From contig DAOPYE010000055.1 of NCBI GenBank assembly GCA_035352715.1, positions 1-17,328 on the forward strand: DNA of 17,328 nt, written 5' to 3'. Made by a program: the position numbers and the translations under genes. The notes under the pieces are model-generated. The model was not told where the DNA came from and did no database searches. It saw only the letters and a list, made by a program, of their open reading frames with translations. Position 1 is the first letter of the stretch; each line of letters begins with the position of its first letter. The DNA comes from DAOPYE01 sp035352715. GTDB taxonomy: Bacteria > Acidobacteriota > Holophagae > Holophagales > Holophagaceae. Positions 1 through 6,960 of this stretch are shown here, piece by piece.

Positions 1-906
1 GTGGCCGTCGCCATTCCCGCCTTCCTGAATCCGCCGTACGCCCTGCTGCTGGGGGCGATCTTCCTGCTGGGCATCGGCACCACGCTGCTGCAGGTGGCGG
101 GCAATCCGATCATGCGCGATATCAGCGCCCCGGGAGACTACAGCCGCAACCTCGCGCTGGCCCAGGGCATCAAGGGCATCGGCGTCACGGGGTTCTCGTA
201 TCTCGTCACCAGCCTCGGCAGCTTCGCTCTCTTTGCGGCGATGTCGTGGCGCGCGGCCTTTCCCATCTTCTTCGCGCTGACGCTCGTGGGCCTGGTGTCC
301 ATGGCGTCCCTGCGCGTCGAGGAAGTGACGCACGGCGAGCCCCCGAGCCTGGCGGGGTCCCTGAGCCTGCTGCGCGAGCCGGTCTTCGCGCTATCGGTGC
401 TGGGCATCTTCCTTTACGTGGGCGCGGAAGTCGGCACGGGCACCTTCCTGCGGCCCATGCTGCTCGCGCGGGGCTTCACCGTGAAGGAGGCCGCCTTTTT
501 CGGTCCTTCGGTCTTCTTCGGCAGCTTGACCCTGGGACGTCTCGTGGGCGGCTGCCTGCGCATTCCTCCCCACCGCTTCCTGCGGATCTCGGTCGCCCTT
601 GGGCTGGCGGGCTTTCTCCTGATTCTCACCGGGGCGCGGGCGCTAACCGTGCCCGGCGTGGTGCTGGGCGGGCTGGGCTGCGCCAATATCTGGCCCATGC
701 TGTTTTCCATCACAGTCGAGAAGCGGCCGGAACGGGCATCCGAACTCAGCGGCCTCATGTGCATGTCCATCAGCGGCAGCGCGCTGATCCCGCTGCTGAT
801 GGGCCGGCTGGGCGGAATCACCTTTTCCGCGCTGGCCATCCCCGTCATCTGCTTCACCTACCTGATGGTCTTCTCCATGAAGGAACCCCGCAGACACCAG
901 GCCTGA
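1..906 (+). CDS. Sugar MFS transporter, FucP-like (5' end cut by window)
   Basis: This is an inner-membrane permease of the major facilitator superfamily, probably a proton-coupled sugar importer of the FucP/glucose-galactose branch. The reading frame is open at base 1. The visible 301 residues lack the expected first helices (family members are about 400 residues), so the GTG at base 1 is unlikely to be the true start. Two family-like segments are visible: LLQVAGNP near residue 30, and GCANIWPMLFSITVEKRPE followed by ELSGLM near residues 225-250. The rest is alternating hydrophobic helices with short charged loops, and the basic tail is EPRRHQA. It lies 107 bp upstream of pgi on the same strand with no terminator visible between them, so co-transcription is possible. 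The substrate cannot be read from sequence; a hexose is an inference from the family and from pgi. Confidence 0.86.
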   Translation: MAVAIPAFLNPPYALLLGAIFLLGIGTTLLQVAGNPIMRDISAPGDYSRNLALAQGIKGIGVTGFSYLVTSLGSFALFAAMSWRAAFPIFFALTLVGLVSMASLRVEEVTHGEPPSLAGSLSLLREPVFALSVLGIFLYVGAEVGTGTFLRPMLLARGFTVKEAAFFGPSVFFGSLTLGRLVGGCLRIPPHRFLRISVALGLAGFLLILTGARALTVPGVVLGGLGCANIWPMLFSITVEKRPERASELSGLMCMSISGSALIPLLMGRLGGITFSALAIPVICFTYLMVFSMKEPRRHQA

Positions 907-916
907 TGCCTTGTCC

Positions 917-946
917 TTGACGGGGGGGGCCGGGAACCGATGCAAT
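917..946 (+). promoter_or_regulatory. Possible promoter upstream of pgi
   Basis: A TTGACG box (917-922) lies 18 bp before TGCAAT (941-946), which matches four of six positions of a sigma70 -10. The spacer contains a run of seven to eight G. This is the only promoter-like pair in the 107-bp gap between the permease gene and pgi. It is weak, and pgi could instead be read from the permease transcript. Confidence 0.3.
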
Positions 947-1013
947 GGACGCAGGCGCTTGGCCCGCTGCGGCGAATGCGCGAACGGACATGGAAGATGA
1001 CGAAGGAGGCCCC

Positions 1014-2636
1014 ATGAGCACGCTCACCCAATCCACCGCCTGGAAGGCGCTGGAAGCCCACCACGCGCAGGTGAAGGATCTCAAGCTGCGGGATCTCTTT
1101 GCGCAGGATCCCAAGCGCGGCGAGACGCTGGTGGCGGAAGGCGCGGGCCTCTATCTCGACTATTCGAAGAACCGCGTCACGAAGGAGACCCTCGGCCTGC
1201 TGACGGCGCTGGCCACCGAGCGCGGCCTGAAGGACCGCATCGAGGCCATGTTCACGGGCCAGAAGATCAACGAGACGGAAGGCCGCGCGGTGCTGCACAC
1301 GGCCCTGCGCGCCCCCAAGGATGCCGTGGTGATGGTGGATGGAAAGAACGTCATCCCCGAGGTGCACGCCGTTCTGGATGCCATGAGTGTTTTCGCGAAC
1401 AAGATCCGCAAGGGCGAATGGAAGGGGCACACGGGCAAGGCCATCAAGACCCTCGTCAACATCGGCATCGGCGGCAGCGACCTGGGCCCCGTCATGGCGC
1501 TGGAAGCCCTGCGCGCCTACAGTCAGCGCGACCTGACCTTCCGCTACGTATCCAATGTCGATGGCACGGATATCGTGGAGGCCACCCGGGATCTGGACGC
1601 CGAGACGACGCTGTTCATCGTCTCCAGCAAGACCTTCACCACGCAGGAGACCATGGCCAATGCGCGTTCCGCGCGGACGTGGCTGCTGGGGGCCCTGAAG
1701 GACGAGAAGGCCATCGCCAAGCACTTCGCGGCCGTTTCGACCAATGCCGCCAAGGTGGCCGAGTTCGGCATCGATACCGCCAATATGTTCGGCTTCTGGG
1801 ATTGGGTCGGCGGCCGCTACAGCATGGATAGCGCCATCGGGCTATCCACCATGATCGCCATCGGCCCGGATAACTTCCGCAGGCTACTGGATGGCTTCCA
1901 CGCCATGGACGTGCATTTCCGCACTGCGCCCTTCGAGCAGAACCTGCCAGTGCTGATGGGCCTGCTGGGGCTTTGGTACACCGACTTCTTCGGCGCGCAG
2001 TCCCAGGCCGTGCTGCCCTACGACCAGTATCTGAAGCGCTTCACCGCCTACCTGCAGCAGCTCACCATGGAAAGCAACGGCAAACGCGTGACGCTGAAGG
2101 GTGAGACGGTGGACTACCAGACGGGCGCCATCTACTGGGGCGAACCGGGCACCAACGGCCAGCACAGCTTCTATCAGCTGATCCACCAGGGCACGAAGCT
2201 GATCCCCGTGGATTTCATCTGCTTCGCCAAGAGCTTGAACCCCATCGGCAACCACCACAACCTGCTGTCGTCCAACGTCTTCGCGCAGGCCGAGGCGCTG
2301 GCCTTCGGCAAGACCGCCGAGGAAGTGCGCGCGGAGGGCACCGAGGAATGGCTGGTGAACCACAAGGTCTTCGAGGGCAACCGCCCATCGAACACGCTCA
2401 TGGCCGAACAGCTGACGCCCGAGATCCTGGGCGCGCTGGTGGCCCTGTACGAACACGCCACCTACACCCAGGGCGTCGTGTGGGGCATCAACTGCTTTGA
2501 TCAGTGGGGCGTGCAGCTGGGCAAACTCCTGGCCGACCGCATCATCCCCGAGTTGCAGGCCGATGCAGAGCCGGAGCTCAAGCACGACAGCAGCACCAAC
2601 GCCCTGATCCAGCGCTACCGCCGACTTCGCAAGTAG
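1014..2636 (+). CDS. pgi: Glucose-6-phosphate isomerase
   Basis: This cytosolic enzyme interconverts glucose 6-phosphate and fructose 6-phosphate in glycolysis and gluconeogenesis. The start is the ATG at 1014, which has AAGGAGG at 1003-1009; an in-frame ATG at 945 has no such site and would add 23 non-family residues. The product is 540 residues, close to the usual 550. Visible landmarks are IGGSDLGP (152-159), WVGGRYS with Arg268, MESNGK with the catalytic-base Glu353, GQHSF with His384, and FDQWGVQLGK ending at Lys504. These match the active-site Arg, Glu, His and Lys known in the family. Residue 501 is Gln where E. coli-type enzymes have Glu (GVELGK). This position is known to vary, so activity is expected. 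A strong terminator follows the gene. Confidence 0.97.
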   Translation: MSTLTQSTAWKALEAHHAQVKDLKLRDLFAQDPKRGETLVAEGAGLYLDYSKNRVTKETLGLLTALATERGLKDRIEAMFTGQKINETEGRAVLHTALRAPKDAVVMVDGKNVIPEVHAVLDAMSVFANKIRKGEWKGHTGKAIKTLVNIGIGGSDLGPVMALEALRAYSQRDLTFRYVSNVDGTDIVEATRDLDAETTLFIVSSKTFTTQETMANARSARTWLLGALKDEKAIAKHFAAVSTNAAKVAEFGIDTANMFGFWDWVGGRYSMDSAIGLSTMIAIGPDNFRRLLDGFHAMDVHFRTAPFEQNLPVLMGLLGLWYTDFFGAQSQAVLPYDQYLKRFTAYLQQLTMESNGKRVTLKGETVDYQTGAIYWGEPGTNGQHSFYQLIHQGTKLIPVDFICFAKSLNPIGNHHNLLSSNVFAQAEALAFGKTAEEVRAEGTEEWLVNHKVFEGNRPSNTLMAEQLTPEILGALVALYEHATYTQGVVWGINCFDQWGVQLGKLLADRIIPELQADAEPELKHDSSTNALIQRYRRLRK

Positions 2637-2653
2637 CCAGAGCCGCACCACCC

Positions 2654-2697
2654 AGCAGAAGACCGTCTTGTTCATCAAGACTGTCTTCTGCTTTTTT
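2654..2697 (+). terminator. Intrinsic terminator of pgi
   Basis: A 17-bp stem with one mismatch (2654-2670 pairing with 2676-2692) closes on a TTCAT loop and runs directly into six T residues (2692-2697). It starts 17 bp after the pgi stop codon and is the clearest intrinsic terminator in the window. Confidence 0.88.
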
Positions 2698-2702
2698 CAT
2701 GG

Positions 2703-2730
2703 TTCACGACCAAAAACCGCGAACTATAAT
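2703..2730 (+). promoter_or_regulatory. Likely sigma70 promoter of the PAS-GGDEF gene
   Basis: A perfect TATAAT at 2725-2730 is preceded, at 16 bp, by TTCACG (2703-2708), which matches four of six -35 positions. It lies just after the pgi terminator and about 36 bp before the ATG at 2766, in a locally AT-richer stretch. This supports the cyclase gene being its own transcription unit. Confidence 0.55.
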
Positions 2731-2765
2731 CCAAGCTCCAACGATTCAAACCCGAGAGCCTCGAT

Positions 2766-4025
2766 ATGCCTTTTGCAGATCCCCAGGCAGTACCCGGTGC
2801 AAGTCCTCTCCTGGAGATGGGCCTTGAGCTTGAGGCCTTTTCGGATTGGCGCGACCTGGAAAGCCATCTGTTGCGCATCCTGCTGACCCATACGACGGAC
2901 TATATCTATTTCAAGGATCTGCAAAGCCGATTCATCCGGGTGAGCCGGACCCTGGCCAATCTTTTTGGGCTCGACCCCGAAGCCGTCGTCGGGAAATCCG
3001 ACGCGGACTTCTTCACCTCCGAGCACGCGTCGCAAGCGCTCAAGGACGAGCAGGAGATCATTCGCCGCGGCGAGCCGCTGAGAAACATCGAGGAGCGGGA
3101 AACCTGGCTGGACGGACGATCCACTTGGGTGTCGACCACCAAGGCCCCCTTGCGGGATAGCCAAGGCAATGTCATCGGAACTTTCGGGATCTCGCGCGAT
3201 ATCACGGCACAGCGAGAGGCCCAGGAAGCCTTGGTGAGGAGCGAAGCACGCCACCGGGAAATGAGCGAGGAACTGGCCACCATGAACAAGCGGCTGGCGA
3301 CACTCAATCAAAGCCTGCAGGAACTGAGCCTCACGGATCCATTGACGGGGCTTCGGAATCGCAGGTTCCTATCCGCGCGCATCCCCGACGATATCCGCCA
3401 GGTGACCCGCGCCCATCAGGGACTGAAACGCAACGACGGGGCTCGCGCAAAGCTCAATGTCGACGCCCTTTTCATCATGGTGGACATCGACCATTTCAAG
3501 ACCGTGAACGATCGGTATGGACACCCGGCGGGCGATCGCGTGCTGCAGCAGGTGGCCTGCCTGCTGCGCTGCGCGGCGCGAACCTCGGACACGGTGGCGC
3601 GCATCGGCGGCGAGGAATTCCTGATCGTGGCGCGCCAGACCTGCCGGAGCGACGCCCACATCCTGGCCGAACGCATCCGGTCCAGCATCGAAGCCCATCC
3701 GTTCGATATCGGGCTCGACGCGCCCATCCACTGCACGGTTTCTCTCGGATTCTGCGTCTTTCCGCCGCTGTTGCAGGATATCGATGCGTTCGATTGGGAA
3801 AAGATCATGGATCTCGCGGATCAGTGCCTGTACGCCGCCAAGCACGGCGGACGCAACGCCTGGGTGGGCTTGGCGCCAGGTCCCGATGACCTGAAAGATG
3901 TCCGCCGCGAGGACATCCCCCACGATCCCACCGAACTGATTCGCAGCGGGCTGCTGCCCACCATCCAATCCTTCCAAACGCCCCTTCATTGGGAGTTCGA
4001 ATCGGATGGCGGGCAGCCGTCCTAG
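2766..4025 (+). CDS. PAS domain-containing GGDEF diguanylate cyclase
   Basis: This protein should condense two GTP into cyclic di-GMP in response to a PAS-sensed signal. It has 419 residues and no membrane segment or signal peptide. A PAS domain spans about 39-148, from DYIYFKD to GISRDIT. A charged, probably coiled-coil linker follows (150-188), then a GGDEF domain from LTDPLTGLRNRR (189-200). Metal-binding Asp240 sits in MVDIDHFK, and the signature is intact as GGEEF (281-285). RTSD (272-275) lies exactly five residues before the signature, the position of the product-inhibition I-site, so feedback inhibition is predicted. The stretch between NRRFL and the VDIDHF strand is longer than in compact GGDEF domains. 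The ligand or cofactor of the PAS domain is unknown. The ribosome-binding site is weak (GAG only), which could mean low expression. The gene ends 5 bp from the convergent cydB stop. Confidence 0.94.
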   Translation: MPFADPQAVPGASPLLEMGLELEAFSDWRDLESHLLRILLTHTTDYIYFKDLQSRFIRVSRTLANLFGLDPEAVVGKSDADFFTSEHASQALKDEQEIIRRGEPLRNIEERETWLDGRSTWVSTTKAPLRDSQGNVIGTFGISRDITAQREAQEALVRSEARHREMSEELATMNKRLATLNQSLQELSLTDPLTGLRNRRFLSARIPDDIRQVTRAHQGLKRNDGARAKLNVDALFIMVDIDHFKTVNDRYGHPAGDRVLQQVACLLRCAARTSDTVARIGGEEFLIVARQTCRSDAHILAERIRSSIEAHPFDIGLDAPIHCTVSLGFCVFPPLLQDIDAFDWEKIMDLADQCLYAAKHGGRNAWVGLAPGPDDLKDVRREDIPHDPTELIRSGLLPTIQSFQTPLHWEFESDGGQPS

Positions 4026-4030
4026 CGTCC

Positions 4031-5056
4031 TCAGTAGGTGTGGTTTTCGGCCAGGAACGCCGCGTTCAGGCGATCGCGGAACTTCACGTAGACCCAGGTC
4101 TGATAGGCGATCACGACGGGCAGGATGCAGAGCACCACGCCCAGCATGATCTTCAGCGTCAGAGGGCTGGATGAAGCGTTGAACGCCGAGGCGGACGCGG
4201 CAGGATCCAGGCTGGAAGGCAGCAAATCCGGGAAGAGCCCGGCCACGCCAAAAAGCACCGCGCCCAGCAGCAGCGCGGAAGACGCGAACCACGCCTTCCA
4301 CCAAGCCTCCTTCGCCGCAAACCAGCGCGTGGCGAAGAGCCCCGCGACCGCCAGCAGCGGCAGGATCAGAAGGTAGGGCTTGGCCAGCACGTTCTGCCAC
4401 AGGCGCGTCGAGAACCAGGTGGCCCCCAGAAAGACCACGGCGACCACCGCCAGGGGCAGCCACAGGGATTTGGCCACACCCGCGGCCCGGAGCTGCAATT
4501 CGCCCTCAGAACGCGTCGTCAACCAGTTCGCGCCATGCACCGCGAAAGCCAGCACGAACAGCGCGCCACCCAGCAAGCCGTAGGGATTGAGCAGGGTGAA
4601 GAAGCCGCCGTGGAATGTGCCCGCCGCGTCGATGGGCAAGCCCTTGAAGATGTTCGCAAACGCGACACCCAGCAGCAGCGCCGGCACGAAGGAACCGAAG
4701 ACCAGGCAGAAATCCCAGGTGCGGCGCCACAGGTTCGAATCCTCCTTGCCCCTGAACTCGAACGCCACCCCGCGCAGGATCAACGCGAAGAGCAGCAGCA
4801 TCAGCGGCGCGTAGAGCCCGGAAAACATGATGGCGTAGGCCCTGGGGAAGGCCGCGAAAGTGACGCCGCCCGCGGTGATCAGCCAGACCTCGTTGCCATC
4901 CCAGAAGGGCCCCATGGCGTTCAGCATCACGCGCCGGTCCACCTCGTTCTTGCCCAGGAACGGATACAGCGTTCCGATCCCCAGATCAAAGCCATCCAGC
5001 ATGAAGTAGACGGCCCACGCCACGCCCCAGATCACGAACCAGATCGTCTCGAGCAT
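4031..5056 (-). CDS. cydB: Cytochrome bd ubiquinol oxidase subunit II
   Basis: This is the membrane subunit that pairs with CydA to reduce oxygen to water with quinol electrons, without pumping protons. Family landmarks are YFMLDGFDLGIG near the N-terminus and GPFWDGNEVWLITAGG around residues 49-64, with several hydrophobic helices after them. The length of 341 residues is normal for short-form CydB. Two ATG codons are adjacent (5059 and 5056). An AGGAG complementary to 5063-5067 lies 3 nt from the first and 6 nt from the second, and CydB proteins usually begin MLETIWF, so I chose 5056. That AGGAG overlaps the cydA stop codon, pointing to translational coupling. No cydX-like small ORF follows, because only 5 bp separate this stop from the convergent cyclase gene. 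Confidence 0.96.
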   Translation of the reverse strand: MLETIWFVIWGVAWAVYFMLDGFDLGIGTLYPFLGKNEVDRRVMLNAMGPFWDGNEVWLITAGGVTFAAFPRAYAIMFSGLYAPLMLLLFALILRGVAFEFRGKEDSNLWRRTWDFCLVFGSFVPALLLGVAFANIFKGLPIDAAGTFHGGFFTLLNPYGLLGGALFVLAFAVHGANWLTTRSEGELQLRAAGVAKSLWLPLAVVAVVFLGATWFSTRLWQNVLAKPYLLILPLLAVAGLFATRWFAAKEAWWKAWFASSALLLGAVLFGVAGLFPDLLPSSLDPAASASAFNASSSPLTLKIMLGVVLCILPVVIAYQTWVYVKFRDRLNAAFLAENHTY

Positions 5057-5065
5057 CATCGACTC

Positions 5066-6379
5066 CTACTTCGCGTCCAGCGCGGCGGGGCCCTTGCGGG
5101 CGAACTTGAACAGCAGATAGAAATCCACGGCACCCAGCAGGCCATAGACCAGGAAGAACGCCACGAGCGTCACCGCCACCTGGCCGGGCGCAATGAGGGA
5201 GACCCCGTCAGAAGTGCGCATCATGCCGTAGACGATCCACGGCTGGCGGCCCAGCTCGGTCACCGTCCAGCCCAGCTGGTTCGCCAGGTAGGGCAAGGGG
5301 ATGAGCCAGGGCAGGATCTTCAGGAATTTCGGATAGTCCTCGATGCGCTTGCGCAGATAGAAGGCGAGGGCTCCCACCAGCAGGAACAGCACGCCCAGGC
5401 CCACCATGCCGCGGAAGGCCAGGAAGACGGGCAGCACTGGCGGGCGGTCCGCGGGCGCAAAGTCCTTCAGTCCCTTGACCTCGGTGGCGGGCGTGTGATT
5501 CGCCAGGATGCTCAGGGCGCCCGGCACGGGCAGCGCCTGCACGGCGTTGCGCTCGTGCTTGGCGTCGGGCCAGGTCAGCGCGTAAATGGGCGCGTTGGCG
5601 CGGGTCTCCCAATGGGATTCCATGGCGGCCAGCTTCGCGGGCTGGGACTTGTGCAGCTCACCGCCGCTCAGATGCCCCATGAGGGCTTCGAACACCGAGA
5701 ACACCAGCACCCAGGCGGAAGCGATGGCGAAGGACTTCTTGAAAAAAGAGACTTCAGATTTGCGCAGCAGATGCCAGGCGGAAATGCCCAGCACGAACAG
5801 GCCCGCCAGGATGTAGGCCCCGCCCAGCGTGTGCAGGAATTCCAGGATCGCGTGACGCTGGGTGACCACCTCCAGGAAGCTGGATAGTTCGGCGCGGCCA
5901 TTGCGGATGACGTAGCCCACCGGATGCTGCATCCAGGCGTTGGCAACCAGGATCCAGAACGCCGACAGATTGGACGCGATGGCCACCAGCCAGATGAAGA
6001 CGGCGTGCACCTTGGGCGAGAACTTCTTCCATCCGAAGAACCACACCGCGATGAACGTGGATTCCAGAAAGAACGTCGCCGTGGCTTCGATGGCCAGCAG
6101 CGACCCGAAGATGTCGCCCACGTAGGCCGAGTAGCGGGCCCAGTTGGTGCCGAACTGGAACTCCAGCGTGATACCCGTGACCACGCCGATGGCAAAGTTG
6201 ATGAGGAAGAGCTTGCCCCAGAACTTGGCCATGCGCTTGTAATCTTCGTCCCCGGACTTCACGTAGGCCGTCTCCATGATGGCGACGAGCAGCGAAAGCC
6301 CCAGCGTGAGCGGCACGAAGAGGTAGTGGAAATAGGTGGCGACCGCAAACTGCAGCCGCGACAGGGTCAATATATCCAT
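5066..6379 (-). CDS. cydA: Cytochrome bd ubiquinol oxidase subunit I, short Q-loop type
   Basis: This is the haem- and quinol-binding subunit of cytochrome bd oxidase in the cytoplasmic membrane. Residues matching known E. coli ligands are visible: His18 (His19 there, high-spin haem b), His183 and Met325 (b558 ligands), Glu98 and Glu106 in LLAIEATATFFLEST, Lys249 and Glu254 in the Q-loop, and GRQPW (377-381). The 437 residues are about 85 fewer than E. coli CydA. Most of the difference falls between Glu254 and Met325, so the C-terminal Q-loop insert is absent (CioA-like short form). AGGAGG sits 5 nt before the ATG. The gene lies 22 bp after rrf2 and 6 bp before cydB on the minus strand, forming an operon. 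Such oxidases typically have high oxygen affinity and tolerate nitric oxide; whether this one does is inference. Confidence 0.97.
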   Translation of the reverse strand: MDILTLSRLQFAVATYFHYLFVPLTLGLSLLVAIMETAYVKSGDEDYKRMAKFWGKLFLINFAIGVVTGITLEFQFGTNWARYSAYVGDIFGSLLAIEATATFFLESTFIAVWFFGWKKFSPKVHAVFIWLVAIASNLSAFWILVANAWMQHPVGYVIRNGRAELSSFLEVVTQRHAILEFLHTLGGAYILAGLFVLGISAWHLLRKSEVSFFKKSFAIASAWVLVFSVFEALMGHLSGGELHKSQPAKLAAMESHWETRANAPIYALTWPDAKHERNAVQALPVPGALSILANHTPATEVKGLKDFAPADRPPVLPVFLAFRGMVGLGVLFLLVGALAFYLRKRIEDYPKFLKILPWLIPLPYLANQLGWTVTELGRQPWIVYGMMRTSDGVSLIAPGQVAVTLVAFFLVYGLLGAVDFYLLFKFARKGPAALDAK

Positions 6380-6401
6380 GCAGTCCTCCTGATGAACGCC
6401 T

Positions 6402-6845
6402 CTAGGAACGTTTGAGTTTTCGGGAACGAGACGCCGCAGCTTGATCTTGCGCCAGGGCGTCGAACCGGATGCCGCCGAGTTGCGCCTCCAGGGCGCGGGT
6501 CGCCCCCGCCCAGGCGCGATGAACCGAGCAGGCCTCCGAAAAGCCGCAGGCGCCCGGATGCTCGACGCAGGCGCTCAGGCTCACGCCGCCCTCCATGGCA
6601 TTGACGACATCCAGCAGGGAGATCTCGGAAGCGAGACGGGCCAGCCGGATGCCGCCGCTCGAACCGCGCGCCGTGACCACCATGCCGGCCTGGACCAGGC
6701 GGGCCACCAATCGACGGATGAAGGACACGGGCAGATCCCGGGCCTCGGAAATCTCGCGGATGGGCACCTGGACCCCCTCGGGAAGACAGGCCAGATGCAG
6801 AAGCAGGCGTGCCGCATAGTCCGTCTGTCTGGAGATCCCCATCAT
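6402..6845 (-). CDS. Rrf2-family transcriptional regulator with Fe-S type cysteines
   Basis: This is a 147-residue winged-helix DNA-binding protein of the Rrf2 family (relatives IscR, NsrR, RsrR). The N-terminus ISRQTDYAARLLLHLA and the recognition segment PVSFIRRLVARLVQAGMV followed by GSSGGIRLAR are typical. Three cysteines, Cys93, Cys100 and Cys106 (CX6CX5C), sit where family members bind an iron-sulfur cluster. The protein could therefore sense nitric oxide, redox state or cluster supply. IscR uses X5/X5 spacing, so this is not a standard IscR, and no isc or suf genes are present. It is the first gene of an operon with cydA and cydB, so it probably controls itself and the oxidase. ATG codons at 6845 and 6842 are both possible, and the second fits the family start better. 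Neither has a good ribosome-binding site. Confidence 0.92.
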   Translation of the reverse strand: MMGISRQTDYAARLLLHLACLPEGVQVPIREISEARDLPVSFIRRLVARLVQAGMVVTARGSSGGIRLARLASEISLLDVVNAMEGGVSLSACVEHPGACGFSEACSVHRAWAGATRALEAQLGGIRFDALAQDQAAASRSRKLKRS

Positions 6846-6870
6846 GATTCAGCCCATATGTGACTTGCCT

Positions 6871-6882
6871 GGTAACCTTACC
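6871..6882. promoter_or_regulatory. Candidate Rrf2 operator, palindrome GGTAACCTTACC
   Basis: Five-base arms GGTAA and TTACC flank a CC centre. The site overlaps the predicted -10 of the minus-strand rrf2-cydAB promoter, where a bound regulator would block RNA polymerase. Operator function is inferred from position and symmetry; autoregulation is common in the Rrf2 family. Confidence 0.45.
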
Positions 6883-6902
6883 GCGCGATGCACGCCTGTC
6901 AA
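6875..6902 (-). promoter_or_regulatory. Likely promoter of the rrf2-cydA-cydB operon
   Basis: On the minus strand a perfect TTGACA (6902-6897) is followed after 16 bp by TAAGGT (6880-6875), which matches three of six -10 positions. A consensus -35 with a poor -10 inside a palindrome is a common arrangement for a regulated promoter. Transcription would start near 6868 and give a leader of about 22 nt. Confidence 0.5.
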
Positions 6903-6933
6903 GGCACGAATCCTTTCCCGCACTTGAGACAAA

Positions 6934-6952
6934 AGGATCGGGGTGCGATCCT
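6934..6952 (+). promoter_or_regulatory. Hairpin next to the aspS ribosome-binding site
   Basis: AGGATCG (6934-6940) and CGATCCT (6946-6952) form a perfect 7-bp stem around a GGGTG loop. The stem ends directly against GGAAGG (6953-6958), the likely ribosome-binding site for the ATG at 6961. It could influence translation initiation of aspS. It may also be chance, and no T-box or other known riboswitch signature is visible. Confidence 0.35.
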
Positions 6953-6960
6953 GGAAGGCT

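Noticed and set aside
500..501. pgi Gln501 as evidence of an inactive isomerase
   Set aside because: The coordinates given are placeholders for the residue (bases about 2514-2516). All catalytic residues are present and this position varies among active enzymes.
4021..4038. CCTA/TAGG symmetry between the cyclase and cydB stops as terminator
   Set aside because: Only four base pairs and no T tract.
4535..5887. Long open plus-strand frame of 450 codons over cydAB
   Set aside because: The translation is low-complexity and rich in Gln, His, Arg and Glu, with no domain. The opposite strand encodes clear CydA and CydB.
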